NCBI RefSeq assembly: GCF_004187715.1
Contig: NZ_QZWF01000042.1
Coordinates: 1 to 48,290, forward strand
Direction: 5' to 3'
DNA: 48,290 nucleotides
Source of the DNA: Streptomyces sp. F001
GTDB lineage: Bacteria; Actinomycetota; Actinomycetes; Streptomycetales; Streptomycetaceae
In this document: positions 6,759-15,757 of the stretch, in pieces
Numbering within the stretch: the first letter of the stretch is position 1
How the letters are laid out: each line of letters opens with the position of its first letter
Notes under the pieces: generated by a model
Seen by the model: only the letters and a program-made list of their open reading frames with translations
Database searches by the model: none
Told to the model about the DNA's origin: nothing
Made by a program: the position numbers and the translations under genes

Positions 6759-9569
6759 TCAGCCGGACGGGACGGTGACGGCCCGGGCGTTCCAACCAGA
6801 GACACGGACGCGTGGGGTGCCGTCCGGGTCGACTGTCCGATGGGAGGCCACCAATGTTGCCGATTCACCCGGCCACAGGCTGATCTGATTGTCGCTCCAG
6901 CGGACGGGCAACGTGGGAGTCCTCCCGTCCGCGGAGACCAGGTCGACGTCGGCGAGCAGAACGGGGGCTTTCGTGGTGCCCGGGTGGCGGAGGGTCACGG
7001 TCGTCCTCGATGTGCCGGCCCTGGTTGCCTTCGTTGTGGCTGTCACGTCCAAGGCGACCTGCGGCATCGAGTTCAGTCCCGTCAGGTCGGCGTAGGAGGT
7101 GGTGGGGGTGTAGTACCAGTCGGTCTTCGCGTAGTCGAGGACGTCGTTGCGGGTGGAGAGCCAGTAGACGTTGCGGCTCAGTTCCCGGCCGGTGGTGTCG
7201 GCGAGCTGCAGCCGGGCCAGGTACGTCCTTGCCAGGCCGGGGACCTTGGCCGGGAGGGTCAGCGAAGTGGTGGTCACGCCGCGGGCTTCGACGTCGACAC
7301 CGGTCACCGTGCGGTCGTACTTCTTGGTCCCGTCGGTATTGAAGAGCGTGATCCGAGCGCTCAACCCTGAGGCGGCGGTTCGGCGGTTGTTGACGATGCT
7401 CACCGTGCGGTTGTCGTAGCCGTACTGGATGTGGAGGGGTTCGTTGGCCTTCTTCGCGCCGAAGTAGGCCCCGTTCTGGTCCAGATAGCGGTCGATGAGC
7501 TGCCAGTGGAGGGAGGTCCAGCCACTGTTGAGCATCCAGTAGATGACGCCGGTCGCGGGCCGGGTGTTGTCCTTGGCGTTGCGGGAGTACGCCTCGAACT
7601 GCGCCCGGACGTTCTCGTACTGGGCGAGCTGGGCCTTGCGCACGTAGTCGCCGAGACCGGTCGGTCGTCCGTAGCGGCCGGCGAGCGCGGCGTTGTACAG
7701 CTTGAGTGTCGAGAATGTGGGTGAGGGAGAGCGGTGGTACTGGGGGGCGGAGGGTTGCTTCCAGAGGGTCTCCAGCTCGGCCGGGGTCAGCATCCGCCGC
7801 AGTGTGTCGAGGGTGGGGATGCTCGGGCCGGCGCCGGTCTCGGAGTTGAAGCCGGTGGCTCCTCCCTCGCGCTTGTCGTACCAGTAGCCGGGCGGCACCC
7901 AGTCGTAGGGGCCGGTCATCCGCATCCCGGAGCGGCCGGTGACGGGTGTCGGCTTCCCTGAGGCGGAAGGGATCACGGGCACGTTCCAGTCGGCCGCCCG
8001 CAGCGCTTTGAGGTATCCCGACTCGATCTCGGCGTTGGGCGCTGCGTCGCTGCCGATCAGGAACGAGATCACGCTGGGGTGGTTGCGCAGCCGGGCCGCC
8101 TCGGCGGCCATCGACGCCTGGGCGACTGCATGGTCGGCCGCGTCCCACTTCTCCCCGGACTCCGCCGGGTTGACCTCCCCTTCCCACTTGTTGCAGCACT
8201 CCCAGCCGGCGATCGTGAGGATCCCGTACCGGTCGGCGAGGTCGAAGAACTCGTCGGGCTCGAGGTGGCCTTCCAGGCGCAGCGTGTTCAGGCCCAGGTC
8301 GCGGACGTACTGCATGCGGTGCTCGGCGTAGGCGTGGTCCCAGCGCAGGAACTCGTCGGGGGACCAGCCCGCGCCCTTGATCAGCAGCGGGCGGCCGTTG
8401 ATCCGGTACTGGCGCGCGCCGTCGGCATTGATCGGTGCTCGAACGTCGCGGATACCGAAGGTGGTGTGTGCGGTGTCGGAGGTGACCCCGTCGACCGTCA
8501 CGGCCAGGTCGAGGTCGTACAGGGGCTGCCCGCCCATCCCGGCGGGCCACCATACGCGTGGCGAAGCCACATGAAGTCCGGGGTGGTCGGCGGGGGAGAA
8601 GACCACGGTCCGGCTCTCCCCGGGCGCCAGCGTCACCCGTCGGCTGAGGGCTGCGGGCCCGGCCGTGCCGGAGAGCAGCGCCGTGACGGTGTCGGGTGAG
8701 TCGTTGCGCAGGCGGGCCTTGACGGTCAGATCCGCGGAGGCCAGCGACGGCACGGCCAGGTCGGTCACGACGCGGGCGTCATGGAGGACCACCGGGCCGC
8801 TGCGGCGGACGACGACGTCGCGGACGATGCCCATGTTCCGGTCCGGTGGCGGCTGCAGCCAGTCGAGCCAGCCCACGGTGAGATGCTTGCGCGGGTCGTT
8901 GGGCTGCACCCGGAAGGCGACCGTGTTGGTGCCCGGCCTGACCAGAGCAGTGATGTCCAGCTCGTGTCGGGTGTAGGTGCCCGCGACCTTCCTCGCCGTC
9001 GAGACTTGGCGGCCGTTGACGAAGACGTCGGCGGCCGAGGTTACCCCGCTGAAGTCGAGATACGTACGACCTGCCCGGCTGTCGTCGACCGAGAAGTCGG
9101 ACCGGTACCACCACGGGACCCTGAAGTCGGCGGCAGGGATCAGCTTCTGGTTGGTGGAGTGGAATGGGTCGGGGTACACACCGGCCGCCAGCAGGGCGGC
9201 GAGGACGGTGGAGCGAGGGCCGGCCTGGTACCAGCCCTTCGTCGGATAGCCGGGGCTGGACACCTCGGCCGCCGGGTCCTTCACCCGGGCGGTCGACTGG
9301 ATCATGAACCCGGCCAGAGCCGTGCCGGAGCCATGTCCGACGGTGACCGCGGTGGCAGCCGGAGTGCCGATCGCCGCCCGGCCGGTAAAACCGACCGGGG
9401 TGAGGGCAGGGGCCAGGAAGACAAGCAGGCCGAGGAGGGCGCAGACGACGGACCGGCCGGGTACCCGAGCCCGGCGGTGTGACGGACCGCGGGCCGGAAT
9501 GGACGGGAACGGGTAACCAGGGCGGTACGGCGACACCCTGCCCAGGAGTTGAGGCATGCCATTCAGCAT
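6759..9569 (-). CDS. Secreted GH2 exo-beta-D-glucosaminidase-like enzyme
   Basis: About 936 residues. After a basic N-terminus comes a hydrophobic signal segment (VVCALLGLLVFLAPAL). Next are a sugar-binding jelly roll (DFSGVTSAADVFVNGR), an Ig-like sandwich and the TIM barrel (KGAGWSPDEFLRW, NTLRLEGHLEPDEFF). Two or more C-terminal beta domains follow. The barrel has SFLIGSDAAPN and GFNSETGAG. In the exo-glucosaminidase subfamily (CsxA type) the acid/base is Asp in an S-D motif instead of Asn-Glu, and the nucleophile is the Glu of a later motif. The candidates here are Asp508 and Glu577, 69 residues apart. Predicted reaction: removal of non-reducing-end glucosamine from chitosan-like oligomers or a related beta-glycoside. 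Start is uncertain: ATG at 9569 has AAGG nine bases upstream; ATGs at 9602 and 9557 are alternatives. It lies convergent to the sugar ABC operon. Confidence 0.85.
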   Translation of the reverse strand: MLNGMPQLLGRVSPYRPGYPFPSIPARGPSHRRARVPGRSVVCALLGLLVFLAPALTPVGFTGRAAIGTPAATAVTVGHGSGTALAGFMIQSTARVKDPAAEVSSPGYPTKGWYQAGPRSTVLAALLAAGVYPDPFHSTNQKLIPAADFRVPWWYRSDFSVDDSRAGRTYLDFSGVTSAADVFVNGRQVSTARKVAGTYTRHELDITALVRPGTNTVAFRVQPNDPRKHLTVGWLDWLQPPPDRNMGIVRDVVVRRSGPVVLHDARVVTDLAVPSLASADLTVKARLRNDSPDTVTALLSGTAGPAALSRRVTLAPGESRTVVFSPADHPGLHVASPRVWWPAGMGGQPLYDLDLAVTVDGVTSDTAHTTFGIRDVRAPINADGARQYRINGRPLLIKGAGWSPDEFLRWDHAYAEHRMQYVRDLGLNTLRLEGHLEPDEFFDLADRYGILTIAGWECCNKWEGEVNPAESGEKWDAADHAVAQASMAAEAARLRNHPSVISFLIGSDAAPNAEIESGYLKALRAADWNVPVIPSASGKPTPVTGRSGMRMTGPYDWVPPGYWYDKREGGATGFNSETGAGPSIPTLDTLRRMLTPAELETLWKQPSAPQYHRSPSPTFSTLKLYNAALAGRYGRPTGLGDYVRKAQLAQYENVRAQFEAYSRNAKDNTRPATGVIYWMLNSGWTSLHWQLIDRYLDQNGAYFGAKKANEPLHIQYGYDNRTVSIVNNRRTAASGLSARITLFNTDGTKKYDRTVTGVDVEARGVTTTSLTLPAKVPGLARTYLARLQLADTTGRELSRNVYWLSTRNDVLDYAKTDWYYTPTTSYADLTGLNSMPQVALDVTATTKATRAGTSRTTVTLRHPGTTKAPVLLADVDLVSADGRTPTLPVRWSDNQISLWPGESATLVASHRTVDPDGTPRVRVSGWNARAVTVPSG

Positions 9570-9937
9570 GGTGCCGAAACCTTGACAGCCGACGCTCCAC
9601 ATGCCGCGCGTCGCCCGACCGCAGCAACCGAGGAGCGCGGGGAGGAGTAATTCCGAGGTCCTCAGGTGTTGCGCGCAACCCGGATGACGGGAGTGTGCGA
9701 CGGGCGCTGGGGCCGCTCATGGGGCCTGGATCGTCCCCCTGCGGCGGGAGTGTGGGCCCCCTGACCAAGTCCTACTGAGACCAGGACGAAAGTCCCGGCA
9801 CAGCGCGTTGAAGGAGGAAGCCCCGCTAGGGTCAGACGACTCAGCTCGGAATCCCTGGACCCCAGACCGGCCAGGGAGCACTCGATGAGCAGCCAGAACC
9901 GTCCCGCCACTGGTATCCGGGCTCCTTGAACGGTTCG
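9570..9937. other. Intergenic, no gene seen; DosR-like palindrome
   Basis: No ORF here has convincing coding character. The one structured element noticed is GGACGAAAGTCCC at 9784-9796. On the minus strand it reads GGGACTTTCGTCC, close to the DevR/DosR-type dormancy box (core GGGACTNNNGTCC). No stress gene begins next to it, so it is either an orphan site or part of the GH2 upstream region about 215 bases away. Confidence 0.35.
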
Positions 9938-11071
9938 CTAGGGGCCGCATTGCTTCCCTCGCGCCCGGAGCCCCTCCGGGGCACCCGTGCGGTCCAGTAG
10001 CGCCTGATACACGGACCACACCACGGCAACCATCGGTACGGCCACCACCGCGCCGATCACCCCCGCCGCAACCGCGCCCCCGACGACCGACAGTGCGACC
10101 ACGACCGGGTGCAGCCGGACGGCCCAGCTCATCACGATCGGGTGCAGAAGATGCCCCTCGATCTGTCCGATGACCACGATCAGGGCCACGACCACCAGGG
10201 CGATGAACGGTCCCTTCGACGCCAGCGCCACGACGGCCGCGACCGCAAGGGCGATCGGTGACCCGATCAGCGGGATGAAGGCGGCGAAGAACTCCAGCAG
10301 TGCCAACGGCAGGGCGAGCGGCACGCCCAGGGCGAACAGGGCCAGGCCCACGAGGACCGCGTTGGTCACGGCCACCAGCAGGATGCCGTGCGTGTAACCG
10401 GTGAAGGTCCGCCAGGCGGCCCCGCCGGCGACCGTGACGCGGTCGCGTGCCACGGCGGGGAGTTGGTTGCACAACCACCGCCACTGCCGGTCGCCGGAGT
10501 GCATGAAAAAGACTGCACAGAACAGCGCCAGGGCGAGGACGGTCAGCACGTCGAGCAGCCGGCTCACACCGCTGAGCGCCGTACTGATGATGGCGGAGCG
10601 GTGGCTGGAAAGGATCTCGCCGATCCGGGACTGCAGGTCGTCGAACACGGCCGGGGCAAGCCGGAACGGTGGGTCCTCCAGCCGACGCTCGATCCGGTCG
10701 ATCCCTGCCACGAACTCTCGTTCCAGCCCGGTCCGCTGCCCTGCCACGGTTTCACCCACCAGGGTCAGCACCCCGAGGACGAGGACGATGCCGCCGATGA
10801 GCGAAGCCGCGACCGCGAGCGCTCGCGGCATGACACGGGCGAAGAGAGTGGCCACGGGCCGGAGCACGGCGGTGAGGACAAGGCCGAGGAAGACGGCGAC
10901 GGCGATGCGGTGATACTGCCCCAACACGGAGAAAGTGGCCCGGACAACGATGCCGACGGCAAGGATCCGCCATGAATACGCGGCCGCGGTCCTTAGCCAG
11001 TGCGGCACGTGCGTCTCCGCGCCGCTCAGGCGTCCGAGTGGCGGCGCGGGCGGATCTGGGGGCGTGGACAT
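9938..11071 (-). CDS. AI-2E/PerM-family membrane transporter
   Basis: 377 residues counted from the ATG at 11071; a GTG at 11137 is an alternative start. After a Pro-rich cytoplasmic leader there are paired helices (ILAVGIVVRATFSVL, IAVAVFLGLVLTAVL, AVAASLIGGIVLVLGVLTLV). A soluble middle follows (about residues 120-190), then the family block LALPLALLEFFAAFIPLIGSPIAL and the C-terminal GQIEGHLLHPIVMSWAVRLHP. These are hallmarks of the PF01594 permease fold. Members export or exchange small solutes (autoinducer-2 or Na+/H+ have been reported for some); the substrate here is unknown. It stands alone on the minus strand with no obvious operon partner. Confidence 0.85.
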   Translation of the reverse strand: MSTPPDPPAPPLGRLSGAETHVPHWLRTAAAYSWRILAVGIVVRATFSVLGQYHRIAVAVFLGLVLTAVLRPVATLFARVMPRALAVAASLIGGIVLVLGVLTLVGETVAGQRTGLEREFVAGIDRIERRLEDPPFRLAPAVFDDLQSRIGEILSSHRSAIISTALSGVSRLLDVLTVLALALFCAVFFMHSGDRQWRWLCNQLPAVARDRVTVAGGAAWRTFTGYTHGILLVAVTNAVLVGLALFALGVPLALPLALLEFFAAFIPLIGSPIALAVAAVVALASKGPFIALVVVALIVVIGQIEGHLLHPIVMSWAVRLHPVVVALSVVGGAVAAGVIGAVVAVPMVAVVWSVYQALLDRTGAPEGLRARGKQCGP

Positions 11072-11783
11072 CTCATGCTCGTACCACCCGCCGGCCCGCA
11101 AGGCCACGCGGGCCGGCTCGGATTCCCCCGAAGGCACCCCCGGACGCCCGCCGGGCCTCGGGCCGGACAGGCAGGTGTCGCATGAACGCCCGTCAGCCGT
11201 GCCTGCAACCCACCCGTGGGAACTGGGCTCATCATGATGATCCGACGCGCCCTGTCCGCATCGCCGTGAACTTCAGCTGGTCCGAAAGCTCAGGCACGCG
11301 GTCTTGTCGGCCGAGGTGACCGACCGCGATGACGGGGCTGGGGTCTGGTCTTCACACGGGCGCGTAAGAGGGCCCGTGTCTGTACGGCCACACAGACCAG
11401 GCAGACGGCCTGGACCACTGCCGGAAGCACGCCGCAGAGATCCCGCCGCGGCAGCTGCGGCTGCTGTTCCGGTGATGATGAGGCAGCGACGAGTTGCCGG
11501 CCACCGGTGTCCGGGACCTCGTTCCGGTAGAGCAGCGATGCCGGCGGTCAGGAGACCGTCCGCGCCGACGTGCCGAAGTCGCTCACCGACCTGGCGGCCG
11601 CCAGCCGGCGCTCCAACGCCTCGGTGCCGCACTACTGTCAGCGGCTGTCGCACGGTTGCGCGTCAAAGTGTCGCCGGGCCTGGCGGTGGTCGCTCTGATG
11701 CAGGCCCGCTGCCGCCGTTCGCCGCGTCCTCCGGGCGCCGGACCGCTGCTTCCTGTCCGCCCGCTTCGCCCCGGAACGCCGTG
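11072..11783. other. Intergenic, no recognisable gene
   Basis: About 700 bases between the permease and glpD. Several overlapping frames of 100-175 codons are open, as expected from GC content, but none shows a plausible fold, start site or continuous codon bias. A short stretch near 11550-11650 (plus strand) reads like a protein fragment (VRADVPKSLTDLAAASRRS) and may be gene debris. I could not assign it. Confidence 0.4.
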
Positions 11784-13382
11784 TCAGTCGCCGACTGAGC
11801 AGTTGCCCAGTACTTCCCGTGCAGCCTCCAGTGCGAGGGCCCGGTCGTCGGGAACCAGTCCGATGCGGGTACGGCGGTCGAGGAGGTCGGCCGCGTCGAG
11901 AGCCCCTTCGTGGCGCACGGCCCACAGCAGCTCCGCGCGGGTCACCGGGTGCCCGTCCAGGACGGGCCGGGCGAGCCGGGGCTCGGCCGTGGCCAGCGCG
12001 TGCACAGCCGGTGCCTCGGTGCCATAGCGGTTGATCAGGCGTCTCGGCGCGCGGAGGGCGCCGAGTATCCGGGGCGGTGCGGCGCCGACCAGGGGGAGGG
12101 TGGCAGTGGGCGAGGCTCCCGCGGACAGGCCGTGGGTGGCGACGGCGGCGTCGACGGCGTCCTCGGCCATGCGCCGATAGGTGGTGAGTTTGCCGCCGAC
12201 CACGGTGACCACGCCCTCCCGCGAGGTGAGCACGGCGTGTCTGCGGGAGATGTCGGCGGTGCTCGGCGCCGTGCCGGAGCCCTCGCCCGGTGCAACGTCC
12301 AGCAGCGGCCGCAGTCCCGCGAACGCGCCCACCACGTCGTCGCGGTGCACGGGGACGTCCAGAGCGGATCCGAGGACGTCAAGCAGGAATCCGATGTCGG
12401 TCTCCGGCACGTTGGGCACGTCCGGGAGGTCGCCGTCCACGGGTTCGTCGGTGAGTCCGACGTACACCCGCCCGTCGCCCTGCGGCAGGACGAGGATGAA
12501 GCGATTGATCTCGCCGGGGACCGGGATGTGCAGGCCGGCCGGCAGAAGGCCCAGGCGGTCCGCGCGCAGGACGACGTGGGTGCCGCGCGAGGGCCGGATG
12601 CGGACCCCGTCCACCAGGCCGCCCGACCACACGCCGGAGGCGTTGATCACCGCCCGGGCGCGGATCTCGCCTTCCTCGCCGGTGAGTTCGTCGCGTATCC
12701 GGGCACCGGACGCGGTGAGTTCCAGCGCCCGCACCCGCGTGAGGATACGTGCGCCTCGCGCCGCCGCCGTACGCGCGATCGCGGTGACCAGGCGGGCGTC
12801 GTCGGTCACCCGGCCGTCCCAGGACAGCAGTCCGCCGCGGAGTCCGGAGCCGCGCAGTGCGGGAGCCAGGTGACGGGTTTCCGCGGCCGAGAGCCGGCGC
12901 GGTGCAGGCAGTGTCGCCCGGGCCGTGCGTGCCGCCAGACGCAGCGTATCGCCGGCGCGGAACCCGGCCCAGGTCATTGCGGCCTGGCCGCGGGAGACCA
13001 GCGGAGTGAGGGGCAGGACGAACGGCTGGGCCCGCACCAGGTGCGGAGCGGTGCGCTCCATCAGGATCCCGCGTTCGCGGGCGCTCTCGTGAGCGACGTC
13101 GAGTTGGGCGGAGGCGAGGTAGCGCAATCCGCCGTGGATGAGCTTGGAGCTCCAGCGGGAGGTGCCGAAGGCCAGGTCGTGGGCGTCGACGGCGGCAACC
13201 GTCAGTCCGCGGGCGGCGGCGTCCAGGGCGGCCCCGGCGCCGGTCGCCCCGAGGCCGACCACCAGGACGTCCACGGGCTCGCCGCCCACGGTCCGCGCCA
13301 GATCGCGCAGGCGGCGGCCGGCGGTCAGGGACGAGCCGGGAGCCGGTCGTCCCGAGGAGGGCGGACTGCTGCTGGAGTTCAT
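11784..13382 (-). CDS. glpD: Glycerol-3-phosphate dehydrogenase (FAD)
   Basis: 532 residues. The FAD dinucleotide-binding fold is VDVLVVGLGATGAGAALDAAARG at about residues 37-60, followed by the GlpD signature FGTSRWSSKLIHGGLRYL. Later come NASGVWSGGLVDG and the regulatory/active-site stretch VVTVVGGKLTTYRRMAEDAVD, then the C-terminal DAO_C domain. It oxidises sn-glycerol-3-phosphate to dihydroxyacetone phosphate (DHAP) at the membrane, passing electrons to quinone. Its start overlaps the stop of the TetR gene (ATGA), so it is co-transcribed with its presumed regulator. The divergent neighbours use DHAP-type and lipid substrates, so a role in glycerolipid or ether-lipid precursor supply fits as well as glycerol catabolism. 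Confidence 0.95.
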   Translation of the reverse strand: MNSSSSPPSSGRPAPGSSLTAGRRLRDLARTVGGEPVDVLVVGLGATGAGAALDAAARGLTVAAVDAHDLAFGTSRWSSKLIHGGLRYLASAQLDVAHESARERGILMERTAPHLVRAQPFVLPLTPLVSRGQAAMTWAGFRAGDTLRLAARTARATLPAPRRLSAAETRHLAPALRGSGLRGGLLSWDGRVTDDARLVTAIARTAAARGARILTRVRALELTASGARIRDELTGEEGEIRARAVINASGVWSGGLVDGVRIRPSRGTHVVLRADRLGLLPAGLHIPVPGEINRFILVLPQGDGRVYVGLTDEPVDGDLPDVPNVPETDIGFLLDVLGSALDVPVHRDDVVGAFAGLRPLLDVAPGEGSGTAPSTADISRRHAVLTSREGVVTVVGGKLTTYRRMAEDAVDAAVATHGLSAGASPTATLPLVGAAPPRILGALRAPRRLINRYGTEAPAVHALATAEPRLARPVLDGHPVTRAELLWAVRHEGALDAADLLDRRTRIGLVPDDRALALEAAREVLGNCSVGD

Positions 13383-13978
13383 GGTGCGAGGGTCCTCTCG
13401 AGAATGGTCCGCAGTTCTGCGGAGAAGGCCTCCGTGCTCAGTTCGGGGTCGTCCTCCTCGGTCATGGTGCGCAGCGACAGGGTGAAGGACTGGGCGACCA
13501 GGAGCAGGGACCTGGCTTGCCGTCCGGGGTGGCCGGGGCGTACCGACGCGTCGGCGTGGCCCTCGCGGAGTGCCTCGACGAGTAGTTCCAGGAGGGCTTC
13601 CTGGCTCGCCCCGCGTCTGTCCAGCACGTAGGGGACGAGCAGTTCGGGATCGACGTCGACGATCTTGCGGAAGAGCGGATGGCTCCGGAAGGCGTGCACG
13701 CCGTTGACGAGCCCGTCCACGATCCGTGTGCGCGCGGTCGTCCCCGGCTCACGGGCCGGCATCGCGCCGGTGGCCGCCTGGATCCATTCACGGGTCATCA
13801 GGTCGCCGACCAGCGACTGCACATCGGGCCAGCGGCGGTACAGCGTCATCCGGGAGACGCCCGCCCGGCGGGCCACGTCGGTCAGGGTGGTGCGCCGGAC
13901 GCCGACGGCCAGGATGCAGTCGCGGACCGCGTCGAGCACCGGATCGCTGTCGGAAGCGTTGTGACGAATAGGCGTCAT
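13379..13978 (-). CDS. TetR-family transcriptional regulator
   Basis: 199 residues. The N-terminal helix-turn-helix reads TLTDVARRAGVSRMTLYRRWPDVQSLV (about residues 35-61), the canonical TetR_N pattern. The C-terminal ligand domain is alpha-helical and contains a possible dimer region. The stop codon overlaps the glpD start by four bases. It lies head-to-head with the alkyl-DHAP-synthase-like gene, so it probably controls both directions through the short shared intergenic region. The ATG lies seven bases after a TACACT hexamer, so the transcript is probably leaderless. Confidence 0.9.
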   Translation of the reverse strand: MTPIRHNASDSDPVLDAVRDCILAVGVRRTTLTDVARRAGVSRMTLYRRWPDVQSLVGDLMTREWIQAATGAMPAREPGTTARTRIVDGLVNGVHAFRSHPLFRKIVDVDPELLVPYVLDRRGASQEALLELLVEALREGHADASVRPGHPGRQARSLLLVAQSFTLSLRTMTEEDDPELSTEAFSAELRTILERTLAP

Positions 13979-13995
13979 GTGTCACAGTGTAACGC
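13979..13995 (-). promoter_or_regulatory. Leaderless promoter and candidate TetR operator
   Basis: On the minus strand TACACT (13991-13986) is followed by exactly seven bases and then the ATG of the TetR gene. This places the transcription start at or next to the A of the start codon. The overlapping sequence GTTACACTGTGACAC is an imperfect inverted repeat (GTTACAC / GTGACAC), a plausible operator that would make the regulator autorepress. No clear -35 element was found. Confidence 0.45.
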
Positions 13996-14092
13996 CTCGG
14001 ACGCCCCGAGGGACGGCACACTTCCGCGACCGCACCGCTGCGACGACTGACTCGCGAAGACGCTGTCGCGACGACCTGTGAGGACAAGGGCC

Positions 14093-15700
14093 ATGGACAT
14101 GCTGTGGAGCGGCTGGGGTGACCCGGCCAGGGCGACGCCGCTGCCCGACTCGGTGATCGCACTGCTGCGTGACCTGCTCGGGGTCAAACCGCGCAGCGCC
14201 GAGCCGATCGTCCTGGAAGAAATCCTGCAAGCGATCACGGTGCCCGAGCCGCCCCTCGACCCGGCTGCGCGCCAGGACCTGCTCGCCGCCGTAGGCGGTG
14301 AAGAGCATCTGCGCACCGACGCCGAGTCCCGTCTCCGGCACACCCGCGGCAAGTCCACCCCGGACCTGCTGCGCATCCGCGAGGGCGACGTGGGCGACCT
14401 GCCCGCGGCCGTGGTTCTGCCGGCGAGCCACGACGAGGTCCTGGCGGTGCTGAGGGCATGCGCCGCACATGGCCTGGCCCTGGTCCCGTTCGGCGGTGGC
14501 ACCTCCGTCGTCGGTGGGCTGACCCCCGAGCGGTGGTGCCCCTTCGTCGCACTGGACCTGCGCCGCATGGACACTCTGCTCGACCTCGATCCGGTCTCCC
14601 GCACGGCCACCCTGCAACCCGGTCTGCGCGCTCCGCACGCCGAGACCCTCCTGGCCGCGCACGGCTTCACGCTCGGCCACTTCCCGCAGTCCTACGAGTG
14701 GGCGACAGTAGGCGGATTCGCCGCCGCCCGCTCCAGCGGTCAGGCCTCCGCCGGTTACGGCCGCTTCGACGACATGGTCCTCGGCCTCACCCTCGCCACA
14801 CCCTCCGGCACGATCGAGGTGGGTCGCGCCCCGCGCTCGGCAGCCGGACCGGACCTGCGCCAGCTGATCCTCGGCTCCGAGGGAGCGTTCGGCGTCATCA
14901 CCTCGGTGACGGTCCGGATCCGTCCCGTCCCCCACACCCGCATCTACGAAGGATGGCGCTTCGACTCCTTCGAGGCGGGCGCCGCCGCCCTGCGGAGCCT
15001 CGCCCAGGACGGGCCGCGGCCGACCGTACTGCGCCTGTCGGACGAGACCGAGACGCTCATCGGCCTCGCCCAGCCCGACGCCATCGGCACCTCCGGCCTG
15101 CCGCAGAACGCCGGTTGCCTGGCGATCACCGGCTACGAGGGCACCGAGGAGGACACCGCGCACCGCAGGGAACGGGCCGCGGCCGTGCTGCGCGACGCCG
15201 GCGGTACCTGCCTGGGCCGGGAACCGGGCGAGCGCTGGGCCCGCGGCCGCTACTCGGCCCCCTACCTGCGCGACGCACTCCTCGACGCCGGGGCGTTCGC
15301 CGAGACACTCGAGACCGCCGCCTTCTGGTCCCGCCTCCCCGGGCTGTACGCCGCCGTCCGCGACACGCTCACCGGCACTCTCACCGAGTTGGGCACGCCG
15401 CCGCTGGTCATGTGCCACATCTCCCACGTCTACGAAAACGGCGCTTCCCTGTACTTCACCGTTGTGTCCGCGCAGGGCGACGCCCCGGTGGCGCACTGGG
15501 CAGCCGCAAAACGCGCCGTCAACGAGGCGATTCTGACGGCCGGCGGCACCATCAGCCACCACCACGGCGTGGGCACGGACCACCGCGACTGGTACGTCCG
15601 GGAGGCCGGTCCGCTCGGCATCGGCGCTCTCCAGGCCGTCAAACGACGGCTGGACCCCACCGGTCTGCTCAATCCGGGCGTCCTGCTGCCCGCCGACTGA
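14093..15700 (+). CDS. FAD-linked alkyldihydroxyacetonephosphate synthase-like oxidase
   Basis: 535 residues. It has a VAO-type FAD domain with PFGGGTSVVGGL (about residue 135) and YEWATVGGFAAARSSGQASAGYG. The C-terminal cap has the triple histidine TISHHHGVGTDH (His489-491), diagnostic of alkylglycerone-phosphate synthase rather than of glycolate oxidase or lactate dehydrogenase. The end RLDPTGLLNPGVLLPAD is typical. Family reaction: replacement of the acyl chain of acyl-DHAP by a fatty alcohol, the first ether-bond step of ether lipids. ATG 14093 has AGGA eight bases upstream; ATG 14099 is possible. The next gene is a lipid kinase, and the divergent glpD makes DHAP. No DHAP acyltransferase or alcohol-forming reductase lies in the window, so the ether-lipid role is inference. 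Confidence 0.85.
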   Translation: MDMLWSGWGDPARATPLPDSVIALLRDLLGVKPRSAEPIVLEEILQAITVPEPPLDPAARQDLLAAVGGEEHLRTDAESRLRHTRGKSTPDLLRIREGDVGDLPAAVVLPASHDEVLAVLRACAAHGLALVPFGGGTSVVGGLTPERWCPFVALDLRRMDTLLDLDPVSRTATLQPGLRAPHAETLLAAHGFTLGHFPQSYEWATVGGFAAARSSGQASAGYGRFDDMVLGLTLATPSGTIEVGRAPRSAAGPDLRQLILGSEGAFGVITSVTVRIRPVPHTRIYEGWRFDSFEAGAAALRSLAQDGPRPTVLRLSDETETLIGLAQPDAIGTSGLPQNAGCLAITGYEGTEEDTAHRRERAAAVLRDAGGTCLGREPGERWARGRYSAPYLRDALLDAGAFAETLETAAFWSRLPGLYAAVRDTLTGTLTELGTPPLVMCHISHVYENGASLYFTVVSAQGDAPVAHWAAAKRAVNEAILTAGGTISHHHGVGTDHRDWYVREAGPLGIGALQAVKRRLDPTGLLNPGVLLPAD

Positions 15701-15757
15701 CCCCCCGGCCCTTCTCCGACCCCGTCCCCGATCCCACAGGCGCCTGGAGGCACATCG

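Noticed and set aside
5735..6868. Long minus-strand ORF across the MalG gene
   Set aside because: Most of it is antisense to a clear permease; only its 6360-6500 part is meaningful, as the second frame of the IS701 scrap.
11273..11798. Overlapping 120-180 codon frames upstream of glpD's 3' end
   Set aside because: Pro/Arg/Ser-rich composition typical of GC-rich non-coding frames; no start site and no recognisable motif.
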